Of a DNA stretch of 64,000 nucleotides, positions 1 to 11,186 are shown piece by piece. The position numbers and the translations under genes were made by a program. The notes below the pieces were generated by a model. That model worked only from the letters and a program-made list of their open reading frames with translations. It was not told the origin of the DNA and made no database searches. Position 1 is the stretch's first letter. Each line of letters begins with the position of its first letter. The DNA comes from Hydractinia symbiolongicarpus (taxonomy: Eukaryota > Cnidaria > Hydrozoa > Anthoathecata > Hydractiniidae), in NCBI RefSeq assembly GCF_029227915.1, contig NC_079875.1, positions 28,268,001 to 28,332,000 of the forward strand. Direction: 5' to 3'.

Positions 1-430
1 TGAAAGAATTGTTGCAAAATTTAGAAACAACAGTACTGGGAAGATATGTTGAACCGACAAGACTATCATGCACATCGGATCTTGATTTTTCTGGCAATTG
101 AAAGAGAAGTAGGACAAAGTGTTTGAGGTGTCAAGGGCGGTAAGACAGGACATTAGGCGAATAGCTAATTGTTAAAGTAAAAAAAGATGTGTTACCTGAA
201 TACAATGATAGTCATGACATGTCCAATCGGCGGAATTTTGACTGTCTGGCAAGTTCCATCGAGTACACAAAAAGCAGCAGGCGTGACATGAATGCTTGAA
301 GGGAATTCTATATTACCTGATCAAACGAGCAGCACAATTATTGCAGTTCTACCTGTTTAATAAAGGTAAAAATGAGGAAGCAGAATAAGTCGACAGGTTT
401 TTAGTTTTTTGGAAGAAGTGGATTTTTCTG
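1..430 (+). repeat. Composite repeat family, copy 1: tyrosine-recombinase N-terminal segment
   Basis: This stretch is closely similar to about 21450-21880 in the same orientation and to 13250-13600 in the opposite one. In the better copies it encodes a conserved piece with RRIAHCYNHFKVKKDV, then YLIKRAAQLLQFYL. That second piece resembles the N-terminal helical domain at 18721 that precedes a tyrosine-recombinase core-binding domain. Here the frame is broken many times, so it is a relic. The segment is cut by the window edge. Confidence 0.6.
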
Positions 431-1667
431 CAGATGCTACTTACAGGCTAAGCACCAACAGACAGATAAATCTGAGAAAACCCCAAACAGTCCCACTTTA
501 AGAAGATTTAACCAAAGTTCTGGAACATGTGATAAAGAAAATGCAAAGGCTGCGCTCTGCCTTTCATCACTGGCATTTATTTCATAGAACTGACACCAGT
601 ATCTAACCAACTGTGGGCTTTGCGATAGAGCGATGTGGAAGGTCTTCGGTTTAAACACGGTCCGAGCCATGGCAGAAGCTATAAAAATGTAGATTGATCC
701 TTTTTGCAGGCGAATAGCATTGTATCTTGAGCAACTGTTGTACTTGCATGCCTTACGTAGCTTTAATGGGAGAGAGAATAGGAGTAACTACATCGCAATG
801 CAGATATAACTAGCCTTTTAAGACAGAGATGTTAATGAAAAAAGGTGGTTTCTCTCGAAACAATAAGAAGCAACTAAAAAACTTCTGTATTCTTCCCTTT
901 ACAGGGATGATGGAAAAGCTAATCGATTTCGGCTGTACTAAAATAAACACCTACGAATGTGGAAACATGAGGATTGGTGAAATTTACTCATGCTTGGGAT
1001 CTGGTACGGGCCTTAAGTAAGCATCGCCTGCCTCCTGTAAGACACCAGCCACATTCATTGACACTATCCGCCAAAACCAATAACTTTATTAAACGTTGGA
1101 AAAAGAAGAGTTGCCAACTAAAAATGGTATTGTTGTTGCTTATACCTAGTGACACAGAGCCCAGGGCTTAGAAAGGTTGTGGCTAAGATTGAAAAGCAGT
1201 ACACCTGGAAACAAAAAAGCTTTCCGACCTTAGACATGAACACTTGAAAAATCGTATTGTAATGCTGGGCTGACCAAAAAACCGCCCCTTAGAAAGGCAG
1301 ACTTGGAAACCAGTGGCGGCAACCCAGAATACCATGCTTTAAATGTACTGGACACTTTTCATAGGACCCTCATTGATAGCAGTATCATTAGAACCTGAAT
1401 AGGTAATCCTGGGCAAATAACAGTAATGATGTGTATGCGTGAAATAAAAAGGTTTACAATACAGAAAACTTCACGAAGTATCTTGTCTACAGTGACGGTG
1501 GATGTAAATAAAATTGGGATCAGGCTCCCAGAAGGTGCTAAATACACTTTCTTGCTTATTACAAGCATGAGTACTGCCCAACTTGGACCTATAACTATTC
1601 CCTGAGAAAATCTTAAAGAGAGAAAACAATCCTTCAATCACAAACAATACGATATAAGACAGAGCTA
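431..1667. other. Composite family copy 1, middle; no recognisable gene
   Basis: From about 1520 to 1667 the sequence matches 21885-22010, so it belongs to the same composite family. A plus-strand stretch ending near 1612 reads RLPEGAKYTFLLITSMSTAQ, which looks protein-like but is not recognised. Nothing supportable is seen between 431 and 1500. Confidence 0.4.
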
Positions 1668-2876
1668 CAATCTTGGACATAAATTAGTGGACAAGTATTA
1701 AATTTGAACACCCCCTTCCCCCCAAGCTCAGTGTTGGAGCCAAAACAGTGATTGACCTTCAAAATTCAACCTTAAAGTTGGGGGAAATTAAAAAGTCCAT
1801 ACATATTTTGTCCAAGATTGTCTCTAATTTTGAAGACTTAGTCAATTTTGGTTGGTTTGTTTACGTGCAAGCTTTTGATTGTCCATGAGATAAGTTGCTA
1901 GCTAGGCCACTTCGACTTCATGCCTTGGTTTTAATATTCCATAACTGCCAAAAAGTTTCAATAATTTTCTTGTGTTTCTTATGTAAACAAACTTCTTAAA
2001 GGGGGGCAGAGTCGCTACATCAAGTTTTGAAAGTTTTGATAATTTTCTCGTATTTTTTCTCCTATAAAACTGACAAGCAAACTGAATAATGCGTTTAGTG
2101 TTCTTATACAAGTTCTTCGTGTTGATGTGGGTTCGAGTAATGACATAAAGTTTTTTGAAGTTCACTAAGATATCTTCTCTCAATTTATATGTATTAAGTC
2201 GTTTACATCTATAAACTATCAGTGCTTTATCAATAACCCATAATATCCTGCAACAAAATATAAATAAGACAAGTTTCTCATAACAGGTCAAAACAAAAAT
2301 GCAAAATAAACAAGAACGCCGCTGTAAGATCCCTTTGGAGCACTCGTGTCAAATCAGAACGGCATATCAGTTGGGTGGTGTGAGAGGAAAAGCCTGCTAC
2401 AAATGTTCCCGCAATACTGCAAAGGTGCTATTTATATCCATGCAAAGAAATCAATTAATGGCGAGCCCGCATAACCACGGAGCAGTTATTTGCGAGCAGT
2501 ACTTTGGACCGATCACAGGAGAAAAGTTTGGCAACATAGTGAAAGTGACGTTCCCCCAAGCATTTGAAAAGTGTCAAGACAAGTGTGAGTCCAAAACGTT
2601 TCTGATGGATGGCTGTCCCAGGCAAAATAGCAAGGCCGCACGAATTCAAATTGAGAAGGTTGGTGCTAAAATATTATCGATACCAGCGCGAAGTCCAGAT
2701 TTAAACCCAATAGAGAATTTTTTTCATCTTGTTCAAAAAAAATTGCAACTGGCTGTGTCAAAGCAAATAAGCAGAGAGTCTTTTGAGCCAAAACAGTGAT
2801 TGACCTTCAAAATTCAACCTTGAAGTTGGGGGGAAGGGGGAAATTAAAAAGTCCATACATATTTTGTCCAAGATTG
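1668..2876 (+). mobile_element. Tc1/mariner-type DNA transposon, 1.2 kb, inserted in composite repeat
   Basis: The element begins CAATCTTGGACA and ends TGTCCAAGATTG, flanked on both sides by TA (1666-1667 and 2877-2878), the standard Tc1/mariner target duplication. Degenerate inverted similarity extends inward for about 70 bp. The paralogous composite repeat at about 22008-22015 has the same flanks joined without the insert, which serves as the empty site. A 90-bp direct copy of the right end also lies inside the left part (1733-1823), so the element is internally rearranged. It carries only the C-terminal half of a transposase. Confidence 0.8.
2299..2799 (+). pseudogene. Tc1/mariner-family transposase, truncated (C-terminal half)
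   Basis: The 166-residue frame carries DDE_3-type marks: LMDGCPRQNS holds the second catalytic Asp, and ARSPDLNPIENFF holds the catalytic Glu about 35 residues later. CEQYFGPITGEKF before them is also typical of this cnidarian-type subfamily. Complete proteins are about 330-350 residues, so the N-terminal HTH domain and the first catalytic Asp region are absent or rearranged. The frame ends by running into the element's 3' terminal repeat (SFEPKQ). It lies inside the TA-flanked element at 1668-2876. As it stands it could not encode an active transposase. Confidence 0.8.
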
Positions 2877-2968
2877 TAGCAACATAAACAATCTGGTTAC
2901 AGAACAAACACAAATAGAAAAATGTATATTCTAAAAATATATAATATAAAAAGGAATTCAATAAAAAC

Positions 2969-3009
2969 CCTCCTGTGCGCTGGAGTTACAAGTTCTGGCG
3001 CACAGGAGG
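2969..3009. repeat. 12-bp perfect inverted repeat with 17-bp spacer (orientation A)
   Basis: CCTCCTGTGCGC (2969-2980) and GCGCACAGGAGG (2998-3009) flank the spacer TGGAGTTACAAGTTCTG. The paralogous hairpin at 22107-22147 has the same arms, but its spacer is in the reverse-complement orientation. Confidence 0.85.
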
Positions 3010-3148
3010 TAGCTTTCCACATGTGTTACAGGGCCTCAACACTCAGCCTTACACAGGTTAGACCAGACTGTACATAATTTAACTAAAGACACCAGGGTTG
3101 TCAAGCCGGTAGGGCAGGTTAGTGAACTTGGGCACCTTACTGAACTAG

Positions 3149-3206
3149 GGTAATAAGTGAGGTCGTTACACGCAAAGACAAGCTGAAAGCAATCCCCCTT
3201 GCTAAC
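3149..3206 (+). repeat. Terminal-type motif of the USP-linked family (single copy)
   Basis: The motif starts GGTAATAAGTGAGGTCGTTA, continues with CAAAGACAAG and ends CCCCCTTGCTAAC. The same motif is at 22300-22357 (single), 15916-16180 (three copies) and, reversed, 31175-31423 (three copies). Here it lies upstream of the USP relic. At 31 kb the reversed array lies downstream of the USP end. Confidence 0.75.
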
Positions 3207-3489
3207 TTTTAAGTTACCAGAGAAGAGTGAGCTGAACTCTTTATTTTTGTTTTGTAAAAATAAGAGGTAAAAAATAATTTAGTTTTCAAATTGACACAAT
3301 TGCTTTTTGTTTTTGAAAAGACTCAGGAGTAACACATTAGTTCGTTAGAAATGGTGTAGCACGTATTACCTAGGGGTATTGATGCAGTCTTGTGGGTAGG
3401 CTTTTCAGACGGGTTGCTCTTACAGTAAGTTTGGTTTGTTTCTGTGGCAAAGATTTTGCATTTGGCATTTAAGAATCAACCACCGTTGA

Positions 3490-3925
3490 TGTGGAGGAAT
3501 TTCTACCACTTGGGTTGAGCCTGAAAAGGCCCCAATCATTCCTGAAGTTTTTTCTGTTACAAATATGGAATGTAAGAAATCAAAAAACCCTGAGAAATCT
3601 TCCGCAAATCACACAAAATCTTGTAAAATCAAAAAACTCGAAAAACTTGCTACAAGATCTTCCAAAACAACAGTTGCATTGCCATCTAAACCTGATTTTA
3701 GGAATAGCGGTCTGGGAAACACATGTTATGCAAACTCCATCTTACAATGATTTTATAACCTTCCAAATTTAAAGAAGCCATTTCTGTCAGCAAAACAACC
3801 TCAAAGTTAGGCGAAGCATTTGTAGGTGTTCTTCAAAGTTTGGCTAAACATTTTTATCATCTGCTTTTCCAAATGTCTTTGACAATGTGGACATTTCATA
3901 TTGTCAGTTGACTAAAAAGTAAAAC
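3490..3925 (+). pseudogene. Ubiquitin-specific protease (USP) N-terminal catalytic segment, broken
   Basis: The frame from 3490 to 3750 is rich in Lys and Ser, then reads GLGNTCYANSILQ. That is the USP Cys box, with the catalytic Cys in NTCY and the supporting Asn before it. A TGA follows at once (3748-3750). Beyond it, in shifted frames, the sequence still reads like a USP domain (KLGEAFVGVLQSLAK, then a stretch ending SYCQLTKK), so the gene is frameshifted at least twice. USPs remove ubiquitin from proteins. The matching C-terminal His box is not here but is found at 16201-16356 and 30883-31155. It sits downstream of the 3149 motif inside composite repeat copy 1. Confidence 0.75.
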
Positions 3926-3959
3926 AAAGACTAGAAGAATTCAAAACACAGCAAAGAAA

Positions 3960-6265
3960 AGTGCGAATGTAGAATAAACTCAAAGGAAAGACTTAGGATG
4001 CTGACATGTAGAATAAACTCAACCAATTTTACTTGAATAAACAAGAAGCAAACACACCTCGTAACTGATAAATGTTACACATTTAAACGGAAAAGAAGAA
4101 ACAAGGTAAAAAGGAAAGGCATTGACTCAAAGGAAAAAAAGCAAACCGTTTTTTTACGGCTTGACTAAACAAGAAGCAAGCAGTAGTACACAAAACAAAA
4201 AATGATATAGGCATTGACGCAAACCAGTACAAATATACCAGAGTTTACAATGAGAAGGCCACAAGAACAAAGATAAGTGAAGTAGGAGTGCTTTGATGAA
4301 CACACCATTTTCAGTAAAGTTGTCAGAAAGTCAACGAAAGGGTCACAACATAGTCAGAAAACTATATATGGAATAGGAACATCTGGTTCAGAGCTGCCAA
4401 AATTTATCTGTTCTTCCATCCACGATATTTATTGAACATTTGCAACAAACATGCATCAAACATTCGCAATAAGATGAAAATTAATTTACAGAAGTTATTG
4501 ACTTGATCAATTCATGGCTTGAAATTCATTAAAAGTATTATAGAACATTCAATTTATTGTTAGGTTATGCTATAAATATTTTTCTATTTACAAAACATAG
4601 CATTTTAATTGTAATTCATATTTCTTCTTATTGGAAAAAAGAGTATATTTTATTATATATTTTTGGCTCTTTACAAAGACAAGGTTGTCACGCATGTCAG
4701 AAAATTTGGATGAGGAACAACGATGTTTTATGATCTCGCACGTTTGTGTCTAAAATACTACCTCGTAGCCAGAACAATTTACCTAGGACTTGTGACCAAT
4801 TTAGCCTGCTAGCATTTTAACAAAGTTTAAAAACAAATTGATGGTGTAGCTATAAGCTCCCCCTTCGGGCCTACATTAGCAAGTATTTTGAAAAGTTGTC
4901 CTACAGAATTTACGCCTATCTTTTACAGACGTTATGTAGACGTAAAGGTGATTCCTTAGTAAATAATTTATTTAGGAAATCTACGTTTGGTGGTGTTGTT
5001 GTTGTTGTAATAATTGTATTAGTGTATGAAAAACTTTCTATGATTCCTAGTAGATATTGCACGAGAGGATATCGACTTTAATAGTTTGATGAAAGAAGAA
5101 GCTAAACATTTAAACTTTGAAACTATTTTTTTCAGTTTGCTTTTAGGCAGCTAGCTAATTATTTCATTGGCCAGGTTGGTCATGTCAAACTCTGTCTATT
5201 TGTCACGCTTCCTCAAGTTTACCCGCAAGCTCAGAACCCTTTCTCCTACTTTAACAAAAATAGTCAAATATGTTTTCCATCCTGGAATTTGGCATTAGAA
5301 ATCTGCGAGTGATGATGTGAATTAATCCCAACATCACTCGTGAATTCTCAAGTCATTTTTAGGTAGAAATGTACGATGAGCGATTTTTGTTAGACATGAT
5401 AGTCAAGTTCATGGACAAATCGCATATGTTTGCAACACGAATTCTTTTTCACGCACAAGTGAAAGGACAATCTTTTATACGTGAAATTTTTAGTTTTTAT
5501 AAAGTGAGGATTTTCTTGCAAGCAACACTTTTCCCAATGGAATTTTTCTCATTATTAAGTGATCGATAAATATAATTTAAAATTAGTAGCATTTTTTAAC
5601 ATGGCTCTGAATTTGTAACAACCATATCAACACTGACATTGGCCAGCATAAAATAATCTTTTCCTTTAAAAACAACAGTAGCAGGCTGTTAGTAGGCAGG
5701 CTTAAGTCTCGTTCGAAAGGTTCTACATACACCTTCGCTGCCACTCCGTATTGCATTGCATAGGAAAGAAGTCATTGCGATAAACATTGTGTTGCGTCGA
5801 CAGTTTGCGTAAATGTAAAATTTCAAAAGCACCCAATAGACTTGCACCCAATAGACATTGCCACTTTATCCGGACTATGTATTGTTTATTTAAATTTAGG
5901 CAACTGAAGCACTAAGTTATTTATTTGAACTGTGGTGATATGTAAAACAAAATAACAAGAAAACATTGTTTCCTTTATAGGATTCTGAAAAGATGCAGGG
6001 TATGTTAAAAATTGTTTTTGTTTTTACTATCCAACATTTGTATTCATATTTCTCTAGAATGCTTTTTTTAGATTTCCTTTGGTTGTGAACAATTAAAACA
6101 CGAAATAAAATTGGACATTGGAAACACGAGCGACGAAATGAAAAAAGAAAACAAAAGTACATTTAATAACGTAATTAGTGCAAAATTATCTAATCAGATT
6201 TTTTCTATTTTCTCGTCATATTCCCAGAACTTAGAAAAACCACTTGCATAAAATTTGATATCCTG
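3960..6265. other. AT-rich interval, no supportable gene
   Basis: Only short frames without recognisable motifs occur (for example 5369-5569, plus strand, 66 codons). No repeat shared with the rest of the window was noticed. Confidence 0.5.
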
Positions 6266-6274
6266 ATATATGTA

Positions 6275-6860
6275 GAAAGTCCTCTTAACGATGGTCGACA
6301 ATTTGAGTTTACCTTCGAAGGGATCGAACCTTTGGAAGGTATTATTAATTCTTTGCATATAATTAAAGTTTTGCATTGCACATGGAGTCCTGTGATCTGT
6401 CAGATACATTTTTATTAAAATTATGTTTAGAAACTCCTCTTAACGATGCTCCACAATGTGATGCTACCGTGACAGGCGTCGAACCCTTCGAAGGTATTGG
6501 ATTTGGTTAAACTGGTCTGATTTTTCACATGTTGTTTTTACACAAATTACATTTTTTATCAAAATTATGTTTAGAAACTCCTCTTAAAGATGCTCCACAA
6601 TGTGATGCTACCGTGACAGGCGTCGAACCCTTCGAAGGTATTGGATTTGGTTAAACCGGTCTGACTTTTCACATGTTGTTTTTACACAAATTACATTTTT
6701 TATCAAAATTATGTTTAGAAACTCCTCTTAAAGATGCTCCACAATGTGATGCTACCGTGACAGGCGTCGAACCCTTCGAAGGTATTAACAATTCTTTGGA
6801 TTTGGTTAAACTTGTTTCACATGTTATTTTTACACAAATTACATTTTTATTAAAATTATG
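6275..6860 (+). repeat. 144-bp tandem repeat (48 codons), about four units
   Basis: AAACTCCTCTTAA recurs at 6431, 6575 and 6719, an exact 144-bp period. A more divergent unit precedes them from about 6275. Each unit encodes a segment like TPLKDAPQCDATVTGVEPFE. The last unit reads on through GINNSLDLVKL. The two units before it lack AACAATTCTTT (11 bp) at that point, which throws them out of frame. Unit identity is high, so the expansion looks recent. Confidence 0.85.
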
Positions 6861-7153
6861 TTTAGAAACACATGGTGTTGACTTTAGGAGCGAAACTGTA
6901 AAAAAATAGTAAGTTTCTACAGAATGAACATATTTTACGAGTAATAAAAGAGTCGAAAATTAAGACTTACCTACAAGTATCTCATTTTTATTATAGTAAA
7001 TACAAACGGCAACAATTTACCTGTCCAGTGTGTAAGAAGGCAGTATATAATCTCCCGAGACATCTTCAGGGAAAAGATCACAAATGGACGGCCGAGTCTG
7101 CCAAGGCGGTAGTCAGCCATTTTTCTTTACGAAAAAAAAAGATCTACAGATAA
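6762..7153 (+). CDS. Two-exon C2H2 zinc-finger gene fragment
   Basis: The open last repeat unit runs to SETVKK at 6908 and is followed by a GTAAGT donor at 6909. A TTTATTATAG acceptor precedes 6997. Joining 6908 to 6997 keeps the frame and gives a Tyr at the junction, then KYKRQQFTCPVCKKAVYNL. The finger is CPVC...RHLQGKDH, a C2H2 with wide His spacing. It is followed by a conserved tail (AKAVVSHFSLRKKK) and a TAA at 7151-7153. I infer a nucleic-acid-binding role. The family may be the N-terminus of a tyrosine-recombinase transposon protein like those elsewhere in the window, but no direct link is visible. Its true start lies upstream of the repeats. Confidence 0.55.
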
Positions 7154-7196
7154 GGCGTTAAACTCAGTATACTGGCATTTTATATGTCATTTAGAT

Positions 7197-7614
7197 GTTA
7201 AAGTGCACACAAGAACATTGCGGAACTCTGATACCCGTATTAAACCATCGGTTGCATCAGGAACTTTCCAATATTTTGCTAGTAAGTTGTTCAATGAGCT
7301 TCCATCAAAACGGAAAAACGAAAACGTTTATTCCACCTTCTGCAAGAACGTTAAAGGCTACTTGTTAGATGTTGCAATGGCAAGATCTCTTGCGGGAAAG
7401 TGATATGTTATTTATTTATTTATTTATTCATTTATTTTTTTTTTCTTTGAATATTTGCTCCATTCCCGTGTGTTACTCAATTTCTTTTAATAACATTTGA
7501 TCATTTACTTGTATTTTATCTGTAATATATTTCTTGTTAATTTTTATTGAGAGCCATTTTATTGTAAATGGATAAGCCCTGAAAATATATTTCACTTACT
7601 TACTTACTTACTTT
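7197..7614 (+). mobile_element. Non-LTR (LINE) retrotransposon 3' end, 5'-truncated
   Basis: The frame to 7403 (SVASGTFQYFASKLFNELPSK...FCKNVKGYLLD) matches the extreme C-terminus typical of CR1/Jockey-like reverse transcriptase proteins, where W/F-N-x-LP and a short F-K-x-x-LK-x-Y-L tail recur. It is followed by an AT-rich 3' UTR and ends in a short (TTAC)n tract at about 7593-7613, the microsatellite tail usual for such elements. Only the last 65 codons of ORF2 remain. A near-identical kind of fragment is at 38402. Confidence 0.65.
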
Positions 7615-7660
7615 AACATATGCGTTCATGTTCTACAAGAAAATACATTATACCCTTTCC

Positions 7661-7687
7661 GCATAGCGTATCATATATGATAGTCTG
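7661..7687 (-). repeat. piggyBac subterminal palindrome, copy 1
   Basis: GTATCATATATGATAG (15 of 16 bases palindromic) lies next to the left terminal repeat. It is flanked by CATAGC and TCT, so its surroundings match copies 2 and 3. It may be a transposase-binding site (inference). Confidence 0.7.
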
Positions 7688-7834
7688 TGTTTTGTTTATC
7701 TCTGGTCACACTATCTAATTTTAAGCTAAATTAACTTGATATACGGGTTCTCTGGATAGTTCTTAGTAAGTTAAACCAAGGTTTATATAAAATTTCATAA
7801 TTCCCGTTTCTGAATACCTTCATATGTTTACAAG

Positions 7835-9995
7835 ATGGCGTCTGGCAGCAAATCTCAAGGTCCATGTAAGTAAACATGTTTAAAATCATATTTATTTTGT
7901 GCTACGAAGCTGGATAAATTCATACAGTTTATTTGTAGGTTGTTTATGTCTAGGAACAAGTTTTTTACAAGTTTTTCTCTATAATTTCTTCATAAACTCC
8001 AGATTTTAGACTGTATCATATATGATACACTATGCAAAAAAAGAATATTAGCTAGCTATTTGCCTAAAAACGCGATTTCTTTTATTATCTTTATTTGATG
8101 CCCATACACACAAATAGCCTTTTTAGTGAGTATATTTGATGTGTTTAGCATAGTAATTCATTTCTAGATAATTATTTTTATTTTTAGCAATTGGCGTAAG
8201 ATCATTTTATGGGCGAAAACCTGTCGGCGTTAACCGAGTACAACCATTTGTAAATGTTAGGGGTATTCCTGAACCAAACGAATCTTCTGATGACGATCTT
8301 GATTCAGACAGCGAAAATGAATATTACAATGCTGCAAACCAACAAGATTTAATAATTGAGTCAACGTCATCAGAATATGATGACTCATCAAGTGACAGCG
8401 ATGACAATTTGGCTCTGAGTTCGATTGCGGCTACCTTGAAAAAAACAGCGACGGATGCAAAAAAACAACTGCTGCTGCTGCAAAAAAGATACCGATTAAT
8501 TGGAAGAAAAAGAATCTTGAAGTAAAGGAGAACTATGAGTTTAAAGTTGACTACCTAAATGAACTAGATGATGATTTGGAGGGTCTTGGATCAGAGCTTT
8601 CGTATTTTTTCTACTTTTTCCCTAAAGATTTGATCGAAGATATTGCACGCCAAACTGTTTTATATTCAGTTCAATCACGTCCAGAAAAACCTGTTGATAT
8701 CACAGAAGGTGACATTGAGAAATTTATTGCGTGTGTTTTATATATGTCAATCGTCAAGTTACCGAGTACTCGAGATTACTGGTCGTCCTCGATCGGTATT
8801 CCCCAAGTAGCAAAAGTGATGACAGTCAACCGCTTTGAAGAAATAAAACGTTTTATTCATTTTAGTGATAATGCTACTGCTGATAAAACTGACAAAATAA
8901 ATAAAATTCGCCCACTGGTTAACAAATTAAATGAGCAACTTCGAACAATACCTATTGAAGAAAGTTTAGCTGTTGACGAACAGATTGTCCCCTTCAAAGG
9001 GCGGCATTCCATCAAACAATATAACCCTAAGAAACCACATAAATGGGGCTTCAAAGTTTTCGTTTTGAGTGGCGTTTCAGGCTTTAGTTATAATTTTGAA
9101 GTTTGTACTGGTGGAGCAGATAATGTATGTGCCCAAAATGAGCCTGATCTTGGCGCAAGCAGTAACGTTGTCGTACGATTAGCACGAGTTATTCCTGAAA
9201 ACTGTAATTACAAACTTTATGTTGATAATTGGTTCAATAGTATTCCACTAAACGTGTATATGTATACAAAAGGTATACAAATGGTAGGGACAGTACGTCG
9301 TAACCGAATAGGAAAATGTCCAGTATCGTCAGAAAAAGAAAGGTCGCGGAACTCATGAAGAACGTGTCGCAACAATAGATGATGTTAATGTCTGCGTTGT
9401 CTCGTGGTTTGATAATAAGGTGGTAACCCAGCTATCTAATTTTGTTGGTAGCGAACCAACAAGATATGTCAAGAGGTTTTCAAAAAAAGAAAACAAACAT
9501 ATCGAGATAACGTGCCCAAACCTTGTTACGATTTATAACAAACATATGGGAGGCGTAGACGTTTTAGATTCCCTTTTAGGGTATTACCGCAACAAAATCC
9601 GGTCAAAAAAGTGGTATCACAGAATTTTCTTCCACTTAATTGATATGATGGTAGTCAATGCTTGGATTTTATGGAGAAACCAAGATCCAAATGTGCCTTT
9701 AGTAAAGTTCAAACTAGCTGTTGCTGATTTATTGTGCCATTACCAGAAAACTCCAAATGGAAGGCGTGGTCGACCATCAATTGATAATGGCGTTGACCGT
9801 CTGGGACCTAAAATACCAATGCCTTATCAGGAGGTTCGTACCGATAAATTTGCTCACTGGCCTGTATTCAATGATTCTCGCACTCGCTGCAAATACCAGA
9901 AATGCTCTACATTAACCTATGTATGTTGTAAGAAATGTAATGTCGCTTTATGTTTAAATAAGGACTGGAATTGTTTTAAGAAATTCCATACATGA
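7835..9995 (+). pseudogene. piggyBac transposase (DDE_Tnp_1_7), two exons, two frameshifts
   Basis: Exon 1 (7835-7865) encodes MASGSKSQGP and ends at a GTAAGT donor. Exon 2 starts at 8188 after TTTTTAG and stays in frame. An acidic, Asp/Ser-rich N-terminus comes first. A one-base shift near 8460-8480 (an A7 tract, then CTG repeats) leads into the main frame, where VDEQIVPFKGR carries the first catalytic Asp and YVDNWFNS the second. Another shift near 9340 leads to the last frame (9420-9995) with HMGGVDVLD, the third Asp region, and a C-terminal Cys-rich finger (CKYQKCS...CCKKCNVALC). The total of about 590 codons is full length for the family. Both breaks are near A-rich runs and could be sequencing errors. 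The enzyme cuts and pastes the element at TTAA-like sites. Confidence 0.85.
8008..8034 (+). repeat. piggyBac internal palindrome, copy 2 (in intron 1)
   Basis: GTATCATATATGATAC at 8013-8028 is a perfect 16-bp palindrome. The flanks AGACT on the left and ACTATGC on the right match copies 1 and 3 in the opposite orientation. Confidence 0.75.
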
Positions 9996-10304
9996 TTTAA
10001 ACAGAGTGCTTGAGTGGAGTAACATTTACTAATTATAATATTTATTTATACTGTATAATATATGTTTTGATCTTCGAATGACATAACTTTTCCATTTATT
10101 TTTACCCCCGTTTTCCACCTTGTGCTGCTAACTGGCCACCAGCAGGTGGTGTTCACCAATTCTGACATTTGGTCCTTTTAGAAAAAAAATTTGAAATGAT
10201 AAAATTTTCAATTCATATACGAGTTTGAGGCAATTTTTGGCCTTTTTTAGCTTTTAAAACACTTTTTTCCCAAAAATTTTTTTGGTGTTTTAATAACTTT
10301 TTGT

Positions 10305-10332
10305 GCATAATGTATCATATATGATACAGTCT
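10305..10332 (-). repeat. piggyBac subterminal palindrome, copy 3
   Basis: GTATCATATATGATAC at 10312-10327, with AGTCT following and CATAAT preceding, is inverted relative to copy 2. It lies about 130 bp inside the right end. Confidence 0.75.
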
Positions 10333-10455
10333 TAAAAAATTGATTATGTCAGCAAATTTCTTTTTTTTTGCAAATTATGATTTAAATATGTTTTTAGTTG
10401 GTTAAAATAAATGAATTAACATAGGTTTCATAAAAAAAAATCATGCCAAAAGGGG

Positions 10456-11180
10456 TTATTGTGAAATCTATTTCTGTAGCCAGCCAGCTATATTTTATAT
10501 TGTGTTACTTTCCTTTCTCACTTATACTTATCATGTTCATAAAAGAATTACAGAAAAAACTATCCGCAAAAAAACACTTTAATTTTTAAAACAAAACTAT
10601 CAGGTCAGGTATTTGGCACTTGGCTTATTAAAATTGCTGTTACGGGTCTAAACTATACAGCAACAAAGTAGCCAACATATTGTAACACCCATCTGTTTAT
10701 GGTAACAAACAAAATAAAGCAGACGCACAAACAACCTTCCCTTTTCTTTCAACTGCTTAAAAGACATTTTTTGGACGGTTTTAGAGTTGTACTTCGGCTT
10801 TTTGACTTAAAGTTTTGGTTTTACAAAGATTTTACAAATTGATCAAACTTTTGTATTTTAGTAACGTATCATTGTATTGATATTTATTGTTCTATCTCAG
10901 TGTTGTAGCCACTTTAGAATTAAGGCTGTTGGATATACAAAGTTATTAAATACGTATCATCATGCACGTTTGTTCTTAAAAAGATATAATATACATATAA
11001 AAGACTTCATATCCTCCAATGCAAAGCGCTATACTCTAATATGATGGGTGATATCTCTTCTAGTAATAGCAGATTGTACAGCATTAGCATATCATATTTA
11101 CATAGCAAGCGCTAAGTAATACTTAATTGATTATTTTATCATTACAGTTACCAGTAATTAAAAAAATTTCTGTTATCAAG
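10456..11180. other. AT-rich interval, no supportable gene
   Basis: Flank of the piggyBac insertion. No coding motif or repeat shared with the rest of the window was seen. Confidence 0.5.
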
Positions 11181-11186
11181 TAAAAA

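Larger units (their letters stand above)
7652..10455 (+). mobile_element. piggyBac-superfamily DNA transposon, nearly complete (2.8 kb)
   Basis: The ends are ACCCTTTCCGCAT (7652-7664) and ATGCCAAAAGGGG (10443-10455), 13-bp imperfect inverted repeats with 10 matches. TTAT flanks both sides (7648-7651 and 10456-10459), a one-base variant of the canonical TTAA target. The element contains one two-exon transposase gene in direct orientation plus three copies of a subterminal palindrome. Its length and layout are typical of piggyBac. The paired ends make the boundaries fairly secure. Confidence 0.8.

Noticed and set aside
1902-2291. 129-codon minus-strand frame inside the mariner-like element
   Set aside because: No transposase or other motif, and orientation opposite to the recognised transposase half. 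Probably chance in AT-rich DNA.
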